From Paenibacillus humicola (lineage in GTDB: Bacteria > Bacillota > Bacilli > Paenibacillales > Paenibacillaceae), in NCBI RefSeq assembly GCF_028826105.1, contig NZ_JAQGPL010000001.1, positions 5,401,501 through 5,465,500 of the forward strand: 64,000 bases of DNA. Reading direction: 5' to 3'. Below are positions 1 through 9,055 of this stretch, piece by piece; the first letter of the stretch is position 1; every line of letters starts with the position of its first letter. Both the position numbers and the translations under genes were made by a program. The notes under the pieces are model-generated. The model did not search any database, was not told where the DNA came from, and was given only the letters and a program-made list of their open reading frames with translations.

Positions 1-582
1 TTCGGCCTGCACCGTCTCCAGCATGACCGCCGCCGTTTGGTCCGTCAACGCGGCTTCCAGCGCCTCGATGTCGTTGAACGGAATGTAGCGGAAGCCTTCC
101 GGCAGCGGGCCGAAGCCTTCTTTCACCTTCTCCTGCCCCGTCGCGGTCAGCGTCGCCAGCGTCCGCCCATGGAACGACTGCTCGAACGTAATCATTTCAT
201 AGCGGCCCGTTCCGGCCACCTTCTGGTGATACCTGCGCGCCAGCTTGATCGCCGCTTCGTTGGCCTCCGCGCCGGAGTTGCAGAAAAACACCATGTCCGC
301 GCAGGTGTTGTCCGTCAGCAGCTTCGCCGCTTCCTCCTGATTCGGAATGCGGAACAAGTTGGACACGTGCCACAGCTCGTCAAGCTGCTTCACGAGCGCG
401 TCCTTGACCCGCTGCGGCGCGTGGCCGAGGCCAGTCACCGCCAGGCCGCTCATAAAATCCAAATATTCCTTGCCTTGATCGTCCCACAGCCGGCTGCCCT
501 GCCCCTTCACCAGCGCGATCGGATATCTCGCATAGGTCGGAAACAGCGAACCGCCGCCGTTTTGCATGCCGTTTGCGCTCAT
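1..582 (-). CDS. argD: Acetylornithine aminotransferase, N-terminal part (cut by window edge)
   Basis: PLP-dependent enzyme of arginine synthesis that transfers the amino group of glutamate to N-acetylglutamate semialdehyde. The 194 residues visible start MSANGMQNGG and show the class-III aminotransferase N-terminal half: a YLDFMSGLAV segment, a GHAPQRV segment, then the phosphate-binding FFCNSGAEANEAAIKLAR stretch and SFHGRT, both typical of ArgD and ornithine aminotransferases. The PLP lysine lies beyond the window. The start at 582 is chosen because a GGGAGAGGTG ribosome binding site sits 8 bases upstream. It follows argB by about 150 bases as the last visible gene of argC-J-B-D, and that context favours ArgD over other class-III aminotransferases. 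Confidence 0.9.
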   Translation of the reverse strand, partial: MSANGMQNGGGSLFPTYARYPIALVKGQGSRLWDDQGKEYLDFMSGLAVTGLGHAPQRVKDALVKQLDELWHVSNLFRIPNQEEAAKLLTDNTCADMVFFCNSGAEANEAAIKLARRYHQKVAGTGRYEMITFEQSFHGRTLATLTATGQEKVKEGFGPLPEGFRYIPFNDIEALEAALTDQTAAVMLETVQAE

Positions 583-729
583 CGCCCTTTCACCTCTCCC
601 TGTCATTTAAATGCCGATGCTAACGTGAAAATATACCTGCCGGGATACGCCGCTTGGCGGCTATTCCCTGCGTAAAATCGCGCTGCCCCCAGCCGTTTCG
701 CCTCTCCGGTCATCCGGCCTCATGGCGAA

Positions 730-1530
730 TTACGCCTGCACGATGCGAGTGCCGATATTGCCCTCCATGACGGCTTTGCTCAGCACATTCAGCTCGTCGC
801 CGCTGACGATCACGACCTCGCGGACCCGCCCCTGAACGCACTGCATCGCCGCGCGCACCTTCGGGATCATGCCGCCGTAAATCTCGCCGCTTGCGATCAT
901 CGCCTCGATCTCGGGGAACGTGACGGACGGCAGAACCCGCTTCGCGCCGCTCTCGTCCGTCTTCAAAATGCCGGGCACATCGGTGACGACGATCATCCGC
1001 TCGACCCCGAGATGCGAGGCGACCGCCCCGGCTGCCGTATCGGCGTTAATGTTGTAGCGCTGACCTGCCGCATCAATGCCGATCGGGGCGATGACCGGGA
1101 TGTATCCCATCGCCATTACGCCTTCGATCACTTCGGCATTCACGTCCGTCACGTCGCCGACAAAGCCGATTTCCGCCGCGTTCGCCACCGGCTTCGCCTC
1201 GATGAGCCGGCCGTCGACGCCCGACAGGCCAAGCGCCTTCGCGCCGCTCAGCTGGATTTTGCGCACGATTTCCTTGTTGATCCCGCCGGCGAGCACCATC
1301 TCGACAACGTCAAGCACCTCGGCCGTCGTGACGCGCAGGCCATTCACAAACCCGCTCTCGATGCCGAGCTTCGTGAGCGTTCCGGATATCGCCGGGCCGC
1401 CGCCGTGCACGATGACCGGCCGCACCCCGCGTTCCTGAAGCCCTCGCAAATCATCGAAGAAGGAAGCCGGCAGCGCGGCAAGCGTGCTTCCTCCGCATTT
1501 CATCACAAAACGCTGCTGTTCCATTTTCAT
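730..1530 (-). CDS. argB: Acetylglutamate kinase
   Basis: Phosphorylates N-acetylglutamate with ATP, the second step of the acetylated arginine pathway. The 266 residues have the amino-acid-kinase fold landmarks: N-terminal FVMKCGGSTL (phosphate-binding lysine and glycine loop), VIVHGGGPAI near residue 40, NGLRVT for the substrate, and YNINADTAAGAVASHLG near 160, the classical ArgB nucleotide-site segment. Length is normal for the family. The ATG at 1530 has GAGGAG six bases upstream. It lies 40 bases after argJ in the same direction and is very probably cotranscribed from the argC promoter. Confidence 0.95.
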   Translation of the reverse strand: MKMEQQRFVMKCGGSTLAALPASFFDDLRGLQERGVRPVIVHGGGPAISGTLTKLGIESGFVNGLRVTTAEVLDVVEMVLAGGINKEIVRKIQLSGAKALGLSGVDGRLIEAKPVANAAEIGFVGDVTDVNAEVIEGVMAMGYIPVIAPIGIDAAGQRYNINADTAAGAVASHLGVERMIVVTDVPGILKTDESGAKRVLPSVTFPEIEAMIASGEIYGGMIPKVRAAMQCVQGRVREVVIVSGDELNVLSKAVMEGNIGTRIVQA

Positions 1531-1570
1531 CCGTTCTCCTCGCAGCCTTTAATCGAATCCAAAACCGCTC

Positions 1571-2812
1571 TTAGGTGCGGTACGCCGCATTGATGCGGAC
1601 ATAATCGTACGTCAGGTCGCAGCCCCATGCGGTCGCGGCCCCTTCGCCCATATGCAGGTCGACGCGGATGACGACCGTATCGCCCTTCAAATAGTCCAGC
1701 GCAGCCTCCTCATCGAACGGAACCGGGCGCGACTGCGTCAGCGTAACGATCTCGCCGATCCGGATATCGACCGTCTCCGGATCGACCGGCCGGCCCGCGC
1801 GGCCGACCGCCGCGATAATCCGGCCCCAGTTCGCGTCTGCGCCGAACACCGCCGATTTCACGAGCGAGGAGCCGACGACCGTCTTCGCGATCGCCTGCGC
1901 CGCCTCGTCCGAAACCGCGCCGGACACCTGCACCTCCACCAGCTTCGTTGCGCCCTCACCGTCGCGCGCGATCGCTTTGGCCAGCGATTCACATACGTAA
2001 CGGACGGCGGCAGCGAATGCCGGCCAGTCCGGATGCGCTTCGTTCAGCTTGCGGTTGCCCGCGAGGCCGCTCGCCATCGCGACCAGCATATCGTTCGTGC
2101 TCGTGTCGCCGTCCACCGTAATCATATTGAAGGTCAGGTCGGTCGCCTCGCGGAGCAGCTTCTGCAGCGCCTCGCTGCCGATGCTCGCATCCGTCGTCAG
2201 GAAGCCGAGCATCGTCGCCATATTCGGATGGATCATGCCGGAGCCTTTCGACGCGCCCGCCACGTAAACGGTCTTTCCATCAACAACAACCGATGCGCAG
2301 GCCTCTTTCTTCACCAGGTCGGTCGTCAGAATCGCCTGGCAGAAATCGTCCGCCGCTTCGTACGCGGAGCCGAGCCGCACAGGCAGCTCGGCAATGCCGC
2401 CGCGCACGCGGTCCATTTTGAGCAGCTCGCCGATGACGCCAGTTGAGGCGACGGCCACCTGCTCCGCCGGTACGCCGAGCGCTTCGGCGAATCGGCCGCG
2501 CATTTCGTAGGCGTCGTCTTCGCCCTGCCTGCCCGTGCAGGCGTTGGCGTTGCCGCTGTTGACGATCACGGCGCGCAGCACGCCTCCGGCGCCGATGCTC
2601 TCGCGCGTCACCTTGATCGGCGCCGCCTGGACGACGTTCGTCGTGTAGACGCCCGCCGCCGCGGCCGGCACCTCGCACACGATCGCGCCGAGATCGTGGC
2701 GCGAAGTCTTTTTCAGCCCGCAGTGAAGACCGCCGGCTTTAAAGCCTTTGGGCGTCGTGACCGAACCGTCCGGCACGATCGTAAATGAAGCCGTAACATT
2801 CCCCTGTCCCAT
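1571..2812 (-). CDS. argJ: Bifunctional glutamate N-acetyltransferase / amino-acid acetyltransferase
   Basis: Transfers acetyl from N-acetylornithine to glutamate, recycling the acetyl group; many ArgJ proteins also use acetyl-CoA. The 413-residue product carries the autocleavage site in GMIHPNMATMLGF near residue 190, where the bond before the threonine of ATML is cut to yield alpha and beta chains, and the catalytic threonine becomes the beta N-terminus. The segments VNSGNANACTG and FNMITVDGDTSTND are also characteristic. Whether this copy is mono- or bifunctional cannot be read with certainty. No argA was seen nearby, which leaves a bifunctional enzyme possible. It lies between argC and argB in the operon. 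Confidence 0.95.
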   Translation of the reverse strand: MGQGNVTASFTIVPDGSVTTPKGFKAGGLHCGLKKTSRHDLGAIVCEVPAAAAGVYTTNVVQAAPIKVTRESIGAGGVLRAVIVNSGNANACTGRQGEDDAYEMRGRFAEALGVPAEQVAVASTGVIGELLKMDRVRGGIAELPVRLGSAYEAADDFCQAILTTDLVKKEACASVVVDGKTVYVAGASKGSGMIHPNMATMLGFLTTDASIGSEALQKLLREATDLTFNMITVDGDTSTNDMLVAMASGLAGNRKLNEAHPDWPAFAAAVRYVCESLAKAIARDGEGATKLVEVQVSGAVSDEAAQAIAKTVVGSSLVKSAVFGADANWGRIIAAVGRAGRPVDPETVDIRIGEIVTLTQSRPVPFDEEAALDYLKGDTVVIRVDLHMGEGAATAWGCDLTYDYVRINAAYRT

Positions 2813-2858
2813 TGTTCGTTCCTGTCTCCTTCTTGATCTCGGCTTCGACGTTCGCCGT

Positions 2859-3908
2859 TTACGGGTACGCCGGCACGAAATTCAGACCCGTTGTTTCGTC
2901 CCAGCCCATCATCAGGTTCAAATTTTGAATCGCCTGGCCGGCTGCGCCTTTCACCAGGTTGTCGAGGACGGACACGATCGTGACGCGCCCGGTCCGTTCA
3001 TCGACGGCAAAACCGATGTCGGTGTAGTTGGAGCCCCATACTTCCTTCGTCGCGGGCCATATACCCTTCGGCCGGATGCGCACGAAGCGGCGCCCTTCGT
3101 AATAATGCCGGTACAGCCCGATAAAATCTTCTTCGGTCCGGCCGCCTATAACGGATGCATAAATCGTGCTCATAATGCCGCGCGTCATCGGGACGAGGTG
3201 TGTCGTAAACGTCGTCGTCACCGGCTTGCCGGCCGCGTCCGAAAGCACCATTTCGATTTCCGGGATATGCTGGTGCTGGTTGATTTTATACGCCTTGAAA
3301 TTTTCGTTCACTTCGGAAAAATGATTGCCGAGGCTGACGCCGCGGCCCGCCCCGGAGACGCCCGACTTCGCATCGATGATAATCGTTGACGGGTCGATGA
3401 AGCCTTCTTTTACCGCCGGGACGAGACCGAGCAGCGACGCCGTCGAATAGCAGCCGGGGTTGGAAATGAAATCGGCGCCCCTCACCGCATCGCCGTACAC
3501 TTCCGCAAGGCCGAACACAGCCTTGTCCAAATAGCGCTGCTCGGCCGGCTCCTTCTTGTACCATCGCTCATATACTTCACGCGATTTCAGCCGGAAATCG
3601 CCGGACATATCGATCACCTTCAGTCCCGCTTCCAGCAAGGACGGCGCCAGCTTGGACGCAACGCCCGCCGGCGTCGCGGTAATGACGACGTCCGCTTTGC
3701 TTTTCAGAAGCGCGGGATCCACGTCGTCAAGCACATCGGTGCGTATTTCGGTCAAATGCGGATACCCTTCGGCAATCGGGGACCCCGCGCTCGAGGACGA
3801 CACGACGGACGTTACCTCCGCGTACGGGTGCGACGCCAGCAGCCGGATCAGCTCCACGCCGCCGTAGCCGGTCGATCCGACGATCGCCACATTTACTTTC
3901 GAAGCCAT
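2859..3908 (-). CDS. argC: N-acetyl-gamma-glutamyl-phosphate reductase
   Basis: Reduces N-acetylglutamyl phosphate to the semialdehyde with NADPH, the third step of arginine synthesis. N-terminal Rossmann motif VAIVGSTGYGGVELIRLL, catalytic cysteine in FISNPGCYSTASLL near residue 146, and the C-terminal dimerisation/catalytic part with HQHIPEIE and VPMTRGIMST are all present. The 349-residue length is typical. The ATG at 3908 is preferred because GGGAGAG lies seven bases upstream; an in-frame ATG at 3923 would add MGENS and has a poorer signal. It is the first gene of the arg operon, directly behind the promoter with the ARG box. Confidence 0.95.
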   Translation of the reverse strand: MASKVNVAIVGSTGYGGVELIRLLASHPYAEVTSVVSSSSAGSPIAEGYPHLTEIRTDVLDDVDPALLKSKADVVITATPAGVASKLAPSLLEAGLKVIDMSGDFRLKSREVYERWYKKEPAEQRYLDKAVFGLAEVYGDAVRGADFISNPGCYSTASLLGLVPAVKEGFIDPSTIIIDAKSGVSGAGRGVSLGNHFSEVNENFKAYKINQHQHIPEIEMVLSDAAGKPVTTTFTTHLVPMTRGIMSTIYASVIGGRTEEDFIGLYRHYYEGRRFVRIRPKGIWPATKEVWGSNYTDIGFAVDERTGRVTIVSVLDNLVKGAAGQAIQNLNLMMGWDETTGLNFVPAYP

Positions 3909-3983
3909 ACTGTTCTCTCCCATCCGTGAACTTTCCTAACTATCCATTTTACACGAACCGGACGTTAGATTAAACTATGTATT

Positions 3984-4012
3984 ATTATACGGTCGTATTC
4001 ATATAAATACAA
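3984..4012 (-). promoter_or_regulatory. Sigma-A promoter of the argCJBD operon
   Basis: Minus strand: TTGTAT (4007-4012), 17-base spacer, perfect TATAAT (3984-3989). The start of argC is about 70 bases downstream. The weak -35 is overlapped by the ARG box. Confidence 0.7.
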
Positions 4013-4013
4013 T
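3996..4013 (-). promoter_or_regulatory. ARG box (ArgR/AhrC operator) over the arg promoter
   Basis: The minus-strand 18-mer ATTGTATTTATATGAATA matches the ArgR/AhrC consensus TNTGNATWWWWATNCANA at all but two of its defined positions. It covers the -35 and most of the spacer of the argC promoter, so binding would block polymerase. The core GTATT-N6-AATAC is an inverted repeat (3995-4010). The assignment rests on consensus and position only. Confidence 0.65.
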
Positions 4014-4046
4014 CCTTAAAATTGTCCGCGCCTCTTTCCGCCGCTT

Positions 4047-4967
4047 TCATTTCAGACTGAAGCCTTCCCCAAGCACCTCCGCCGTATCGCTGATGATGAC
4101 AAACGCATCCTCGTCCGCGGCCCGCACAAGCTGCTTGAGCCGGGCGACTTCGCCCCGCCCGACGACGACCATCAGCACCTGTCTCGCTTCCCCGGTATAA
4201 CCGCCTTCCCCGTCAAGCTTCGTCAGCCCGCGGTCAAGCTGATGCAGCACGGCCATCGCAATATCGTCCGGCCGGCGCGATATGATGAACGCTACTTTCG
4301 ACACCGCCAGGCCCGTCTGGACAAAATCGATCGTTTTGCTCGTGGCGAATAGGCCGATAAGCGCGTACAGGGCGTTTTCCGGCGCGATCAGGATGCCTGC
4401 GGCTGCTATGACGCAGCCGTCGAACATCGCAACGGCAAGCCCGAGCCGGATGCCGGTAAAGCGGTGCACCAGCTGTGCCGCCAGATCGAGGCCGCCGGTC
4501 GAGCCGCGGCCGCGGAACACGAGGCCGAGCCCGGCGCCGACGCCGATGCCGCCGTATATGGAGGCAAGCAGCGGATTGCCCGTCGGAGCCGGCCAATGCG
4601 AGGTGAGCAGCACAAACAGCGGCAGCACGAACGAACCGATGGCGGTGCTGAGCGCGAAGCGCCTGCCGAGCAGCCACAGGCCGAGCAAAAACAGCGGGAT
4701 GTTCAGCGCCCACTGCGTATAAGCCGGCGGAATGCCCGTCACGCGCTGAACGAGAATGGAAATGCCCGAGACGCCGCCCGAAGCGATACCGAGCGGGACG
4801 AGAAAAAGATTGAAGCTGGCCGCGATCAGGAATGAGCCTGCGAGCAGAAAAAGCAGGCTCCGAGCCGCCTCGGCACGCGGTCCCGGCGTTTCATTCCCGG
4901 TGCGGCGTCTGCGCCGCTTTCCGTAACGGTTTGCTCCCGCAAGCAAGCTGCCCCGATGATGCTTCAT
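4047..4967 (-). CDS. YitT family membrane protein (DUF161/DUF2179)
   Basis: Integral membrane protein of unknown biochemical role. After a basic N-terminal tail of about 30 residues there are five or so hydrophobic segments (about 35-205), including the family-typical ASFNLFLVPLGIASGGVSGI and the glycine-rich GRGSTGGLDLAAQL. A soluble C-terminal domain of about 90 residues (KVAFIISRR ... DAFVIISDTAEVLGEGF) is the DUF2179 domain, thought to bind a small ligand in this family. The 306-residue length is usual. It starts at an ATG with GGGGGCGG upstream. It stands alone between the arg operon and prfB, and no specific function can be inferred from the context. Confidence 0.85.
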   Translation of the reverse strand: MKHHRGSLLAGANRYGKRRRRRTGNETPGPRAEAARSLLFLLAGSFLIAASFNLFLVPLGIASGGVSGISILVQRVTGIPPAYTQWALNIPLFLLGLWLLGRRFALSTAIGSFVLPLFVLLTSHWPAPTGNPLLASIYGGIGVGAGLGLVFRGRGSTGGLDLAAQLVHRFTGIRLGLAVAMFDGCVIAAAGILIAPENALYALIGLFATSKTIDFVQTGLAVSKVAFIISRRPDDIAMAVLHQLDRGLTKLDGEGGYTGEARQVLMVVVGRGEVARLKQLVRAADEDAFVIISDTAEVLGEGFSLK

Positions 4968-5041
4968 TCCCGCCGCCCCCTTTCCGTCTCATTATTGAAG
5001 AAACCCATGTATCTGTACCTGCACTGCCGGCACCGGCCCGA

Positions 5042-5078
5042 CGGCATAAATGTTTCTAACGGTAAAATGTTTATGCCG
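5042..5078. repeat. 9-bp perfect inverted repeat upstream of the yitT-family gene
   Basis: CGGCATAAA (5042-5050) and TTTATGCCG (5070-5078) form a perfect inverted repeat around a 19-base centre, which also holds two copies of AAATGTTT-like sequence. It lies between the prfB terminator and the YitT-family gene, about 75-110 bases upstream of that start. It could be an operator or a weak mRNA hairpin; no run of T follows, so it is not an intrinsic terminator. Confidence 0.4.
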
Positions 5079-5103
5079 CTAACGGCCACCGGCCCCCAAT
5101 CAC

Positions 5104-5146
5104 AAAAAAAGAGTCCCTACACCTCTATACAGTGTAAGAACTCTTC
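5104..5146 (-). terminator. Intrinsic terminator of secA-prfB
   Basis: On the minus strand an interrupted stem (AAGAGT...TACAC/GTGTA...ACTCTT) is followed by a run of eight T. It lies some 30 bases after the prfB stop. Confidence 0.75.
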
Positions 5147-5173
5147 CCGCTGCCTATGCATCCGCATGGGCGT

Positions 5174-6287
5174 TTATTCCGGATCGTGCCGAATCTGGCT
5201 GCGCAAATAACCGTCGATAAAGCTGTCCAGATCGCCGTCCATAACCGCGCCGACGTTGCCCGTTTCCACCGACGTGCGATGGTCCTTGACCATGCTGTAC
5301 GGATGAAACACGTACGAGCGGATTTGATTGCCCCAGGCGATATCGCTTTGTTCGCCGCGGATTTCCGCCAGGTGCTTCTGCTGCTCTTCGATCTTGCGCT
5401 CGTACAGCTTGGAGCGAAGCATCTTCATCGCCCGTTCGCGGTTCTGAATTTGCGAGCGCTCCGTTTGGCAGGCAACCACGATGCCGCTCGGAATATGCGT
5501 GATGCGGATCGCCGACTCCGTCTTGTTGACGTGCTGGCCGCCCGCGCCGCTGGAGCGGTACGTGTCGACCTTCAGGTCCTCCGGCCGGATCTCGATTTCG
5601 ATGTCGTCCGAAATTTCCGGCATGATGTCGCACGATACGAACGACGTGTGGCGCCGGCCCGAAGCGTCGAACGGCGAAATGCGCACCAGACGGTGAACGC
5701 CCTTCTCCGCCTTCAAATACCCGTAGGCATTGTATCCCTTGACCAAAATCGTCACGCTCTTGATGCCCGCTTCGTCCCCTGGCAAAAAGTCGAGCACCTC
5801 GACCTTGAAGCCGCGTTTCTCGGCCCAGCGCGTATACATCCGATACAGCATCTGTGCCCAGTCCTGTGACTCCGTGCCGCCCGCGCCAGGGTGAAGCTCC
5901 AAAATCGCATTCAGCTTGTCGTACGGCTGATTCAGCAGCAGCTGCAGCTCGAACTCGTTCACCTTGCGCACGAGCTCCTGCACCCCGCCGGCGATCTCGG
6001 CTTCGATCGATTCGTCGCCTTCTTCCTCCGCCAGCTCCAGCATGGCAGTCAAATCTTCCTGCTCCGCAAACAGCTTCTCGTACTGCTCGACGACCGATTT
6101 CACCGCATTAAGCTCGGCAATGATGCTTTGCGCGCGGTCGTTATCGTCCCAAAAATCGGGTGCCGTCATTTTCTCCTCATAGTTTGCGATGATCTCCTGT
6201 TTGAGATCTAAGTCAAAGAGACCCCCTGAGTTCTTGGAGCCGCTTCGCCGTTTCGCGCAAATCCTGTTTGACCGTTATATCGATCAT
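5174..6287 (-). CDS. prfB: Peptide chain release factor 2 with programmed +1 frameshift
   Basis: Recognises UAA and UGA stops and triggers peptide release. Translation starts at ATG 6287 ([18 protein letters not shown]...), reaches an in-frame TGA after codon 24 (6213-6215) and continues in the +1 frame to 5174, giving about 370 residues, the normal RF2 length. The shift site CTT TGA C is preceded by AGGGGG, the internal Shine-Dalgarno of the classical prfB autoregulatory frameshift: scarce RF2 means slow termination and more shifting. The SPF codon-recognition motif ([10 protein letters not shown]) and the GGQ catalytic motif ([14 protein letters not shown]) are intact. The gene follows secA by 50 bases and probably shares its transcript. 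Automated callers may start it wrongly at 6169 or 6214. Confidence 0.95.
6211..6226 (-). promoter_or_regulatory. prfB programmed +1 frameshift site
   Basis: Minus-strand AGGGGGTCTCTTTGAC: internal Shine-Dalgarno AGGGGG, three-base spacer, slippery CTT, in-frame TGA, then C. This matches the conserved RF2 recoding signal, where the base after UGA is C and makes termination poor. Confidence 0.95.
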
Positions 6288-6337
6288 GGCGTTCGCTTCA
6301 CCTCAAAATCGTAGTTTGCCTTTACCTTATGCGGCAA

Positions 6338-8854
6338 TTATTCGTGCTGTCCGTGGCACTGCTTGTATTTCTTGCCGCTGCCGCACGGACAGGGATCGTT
6401 GCGGCCGACGCGCTGAACGCGCCTTGCCGGGCGCTTCGCCTGGGGCTCGCCGCCTCCGCCGGATTCCGTCTGGCCCTTGGCCACTTCCTGACGCTCGAGG
6501 TTGTTCTCCACGTGCGCCTTCATAATATATTTCGTGACTTCCTCCTGGATATGCTCGACCATTTCCTTGAACATCTCGAAGCCCTCGAACTGGTATTCGC
6601 GCAAAGGGTCGGTACCGCCGTAGGCGCGCAGGTGTATGCCCTGACGCAGCTGATCCATCGCGTCGATATGATCCATCCACTTGCTGTCCACCGCGCGGAG
6701 CACGACGACCTTCTCAAACTCGCGCATCGTTTCCGCTCCGATATGCTCCTCGCGCTCGTCGTAAAGCGCGGTTACCTTTTCGCACAAAAACTCGACGATC
6801 TCTTCTTTTTCCTTGCCCCACAGATCGTCCTTCGTCACCATGCCCTCGTTCAGGAACGTACCCTGCGCATAATCGGCGATTTCCTGCAGCTCCCAGTTCT
6901 CGGGAATTTCGTCGCCCGGACAATGCGCCTCGACGATGCGCTCGATAACGGGCTTGATCATTTCGAGCACGATCTCGCGGATATTGTCCGAATACAGCAC
7001 TTCGCGGCGCTGCTTATAAATGATTTCGCGCTGCTGGTTCATGACGTCGTCGTACTGCAGGACGACCTTCCGCAAATCGAAGTTGTTCCCTTCGACGCGC
7101 TTCTGCGCCGATTCGATCGCTCGGGTGATGAGCCGGCTTTCGATCGGCTGGTCTTCCTCGAAGCCGAGGCGCTCCATCATACCCATGATGTTTTCGGAGC
7201 CGAAGCGTCGCATCAGCTCGTCTTCGAGAGACAAATAAAACTGGGACGAGCCCGGGTCCCCCTGCCGGCCCGAGCGTCCGCGCAGCTGGTTATCGATGCG
7301 GCGGCTTTCGTGCCGCTCCGTGCCGATAATGTGCAGTCCGCCGAGATCGGGCACGCCGTCGCCGAGCAAAATATCGGTGCCGCGCCCCGCCATATTCGTC
7401 GCGATCGTCACAGAGCCGGGCTGGCCGGCGCGCGAAATGATTTCCGCTTCCTCGGCATGATATTTCGCGTTCAGCACCTTATGCTGGACGCCGCGTTTCT
7501 TCAACATGTCCGACAGGCGCTCGGAATTCTCGATCGAGACTGTGCCGACAAGCACGGGCTGGTTGTTTTTATGCCGCTCCACGATTTCCTCGACGACGGC
7601 CTTAAACTTGCCGTTCTCCGTTTTATAGACGACGTCCGATATATCCTGACGGATATTCGGCCGGTTCGTCGGGACCTGCACAACCTCCAGGCCGTAAATT
7701 TTCTTGAACTCCTCTTCCTCCGTCTTCGCCGTACCGGTCATCCCGGCCAGCTTGCGGTACATTCGGAAGTAGTTCTGGAAGGTGATCGTCGCGAGCGTCA
7801 TGCTCTCGTTCTGCACCTTCAGGCCTTCCTTCGCTTCGATCGCCTGGTGCAGCCCGTCGCTGTACCGGCGGCCGGCCATCAGGCGGCCCGTAAATTCGTC
7901 GACGATGATGACTTCGTCCTCCTGGACGACGTAATCGACGTCGCGCTTCATAATGACGTGCGCCTTCAGCGCCTGCTGGACGTGATGGTTCAGCGTCACG
8001 TTGGCGTGATCGAACAGGTTTTCGATGCCGAACGCCTTTTCCGCCTTCTCCACGCCGTCTTCCGTCAGCGTCACGGAGCGCAGCTTGATGTCGACGGTGT
8101 AGTCCTCCTCTTCCTTCAGCCGGGAGGCAAAACGGTCCGCCGCGTAATACAGCTCCGTCGATTTGGCGGCTTGTCCCGAAATGATGAGCGGCGTGCGCGC
8201 TTCGTCGATGAGGATCGAGTCCACCTCGTCGATAATCGCGTAATAAAGCGGCCGCTGCACCATTTGCTCTTTATACAGAACCATGTTGTCGCGCAAATAA
8301 TCGAAGCCGAATTCATTGTTCGTTCCGTACGTAATGTCGCAGGCGTACGCCTCCTGCTTCTCCTCGTGCGAAAGTCCGTTCAGGTTGCAGCCGACCGTAA
8401 GGCCGAGAAATCTGTAAATTTGCCCCATCTCTTCGCTGTCCCGCTGGGCCAAATAATCGTTGACCGTGACGACGTGGACGCCTCTGCCGAGCAGCGCATT
8501 TAAATAAACCGCCAGGGTGGCGACAAGCGTCTTCCCTTCACCGGTTTTCATCTCCGATATTTTCCCGTCGTGAAGCACCATACCGCCGATCAGCTGGACA
8601 TCGAAATGACGCTTGTTAAGCACCCGTTTGGAAGCTTCGCGAACGACGGCAAACGCCTCGGGCAGAATGTCGTCAAGCTCTTCTTCGTCACTTGCCAGAC
8701 GGGCTTTGAACTCATCCGTCTTGCCGCGAAGCGCCTCATCCGAAAGCGCCGAAATCTCGGCTTCCAGATCGTTGATCTGCTCCACGGTACGCATCAGACG
8801 CTTTACTTCGCGTTCGTTGGCGTCACCGAATATTTTTTTAACAAGTCCGAGCAT
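6338..8854 (-). CDS. secA: Preprotein translocase ATPase SecA
   Basis: Motor of the Sec pathway, pushing unfolded preproteins through SecYEG; the many secreted and surface proteins in this window would depend on it. The 838 residues carry Walker [12 protein letters not shown] (near 100), the DEAD-type box [18 protein letters not shown] (near 207), the GMTGTA and NMAGRGTDI motifs of the second nucleotide fold, and a C-terminal SEC-C zinc motif [16 protein letters not shown] that binds SecB or ribosomes in other bacteria. The length fits the main SecA1. The ATG at 8854 has AAAGGGG upstream. A promoter lies 36-64 bases upstream and prfB follows directly. Confidence 0.97.
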   Translation of the reverse strand: MLGLVKKIFGDANEREVKRLMRTVEQINDLEAEISALSDEALRGKTDEFKARLASDEEELDDILPEAFAVVREASKRVLNKRHFDVQLIGGMVLHDGKISEMKTGEGKTLVATLAVYLNALLGRGVHVVTVNDYLAQRDSEEMGQIYRFLGLTVGCNLNGLSHEEKQEAYACDITYGTNNEFGFDYLRDNMVLYKEQMVQRPLYYAIIDEVDSILIDEARTPLIISGQAAKSTELYYAADRFASRLKEEEDYTVDIKLRSVTLTEDGVEKAEKAFGIENLFDHANVTLNHHVQQALKAHVIMKRDVDYVVQEDEVIIVDEFTGRLMAGRRYSDGLHQAIEAKEGLKVQNESMTLATITFQNYFRMYRKLAGMTGTAKTEEEEFKKIYGLEVVQVPTNRPNIRQDISDVVYKTENGKFKAVVEEIVERHKNNQPVLVGTVSIENSERLSDMLKKRGVQHKVLNAKYHAEEAEIISRAGQPGSVTIATNMAGRGTDILLGDGVPDLGGLHIIGTERHESRRIDNQLRGRSGRQGDPGSSQFYLSLEDELMRRFGSENIMGMMERLGFEEDQPIESRLITRAIESAQKRVEGNNFDLRKVVLQYDDVMNQQREIIYKQRREVLYSDNIREIVLEMIKPVIERIVEAHCPGDEIPENWELQEIADYAQGTFLNEGMVTKDDLWGKEKEEIVEFLCEKVTALYDEREEHIGAETMREFEKVVVLRAVDSKWMDHIDAMDQLRQGIHLRAYGGTDPLREYQFEGFEMFKEMVEHIQEEVTKYIMKAHVENNLERQEVAKGQTESGGGGEPQAKRPARRVQRVGRNDPCPCGSGKKYKQCHGQHE

Positions 8855-8889
8855 GGTCTTCCCCTTTCATCAATACGCCTATTGCATAA

Positions 8890-8918
8890 ATTGTAACAGT
8901 TTGCGTCATGAACCGCAA
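8890..8918 (-). promoter_or_regulatory. Sigma-A promoter of secA-prfB
   Basis: Minus strand: TTGCGG (8913-8918), 17 bases, TACAAT (8890-8895). The secA ATG is 36 bases downstream. It lies between the terminator of the pse cluster and secA. Confidence 0.6.
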
Positions 8919-9010
8919 CGCAGAGCCGAGTTTGCCCGGAACCGCGAGCAGAACCGTTTTGGAAGGGCAGAAATGCGTTCTATCAGCCGGCAGGCGTGGA
9001 GCGAGGAACG

Positions 9011-9036
9011 AAAAAAAGGCTCCCTGGCGGGAGTCC
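9011..9036 (-). terminator. Intrinsic terminator after pseC
   Basis: Minus-strand stem GGACTCCC / GGGAGCC with one bulge and a short loop, followed by seven T. It ends the glycosylation cluster 20 bases after the aminotransferase stop. Confidence 0.8.
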
Positions 9037-9055
9037 TTTAACAGCGAACGAGGAT

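Noticed and set aside
1012..1593. Plus-strand open frames opposite argB and argJ
   Set aside because: Shadows of the clearly identified arginine genes, with no ribosome sites and no family features.
4956..5210. Small plus-strand frames between the YitT gene and prfB
   Set aside because: They cover the inverted repeat and the prfB terminator and have no start signals.
6329..8503. Very long open frame (about 724 codons) on the plus strand
   Set aside because: It lies entirely opposite secA, has no ribosome site, and its product is unlike any protein, with His/Arg/Leu-rich composition typical of the complement of a GC-biased gene.
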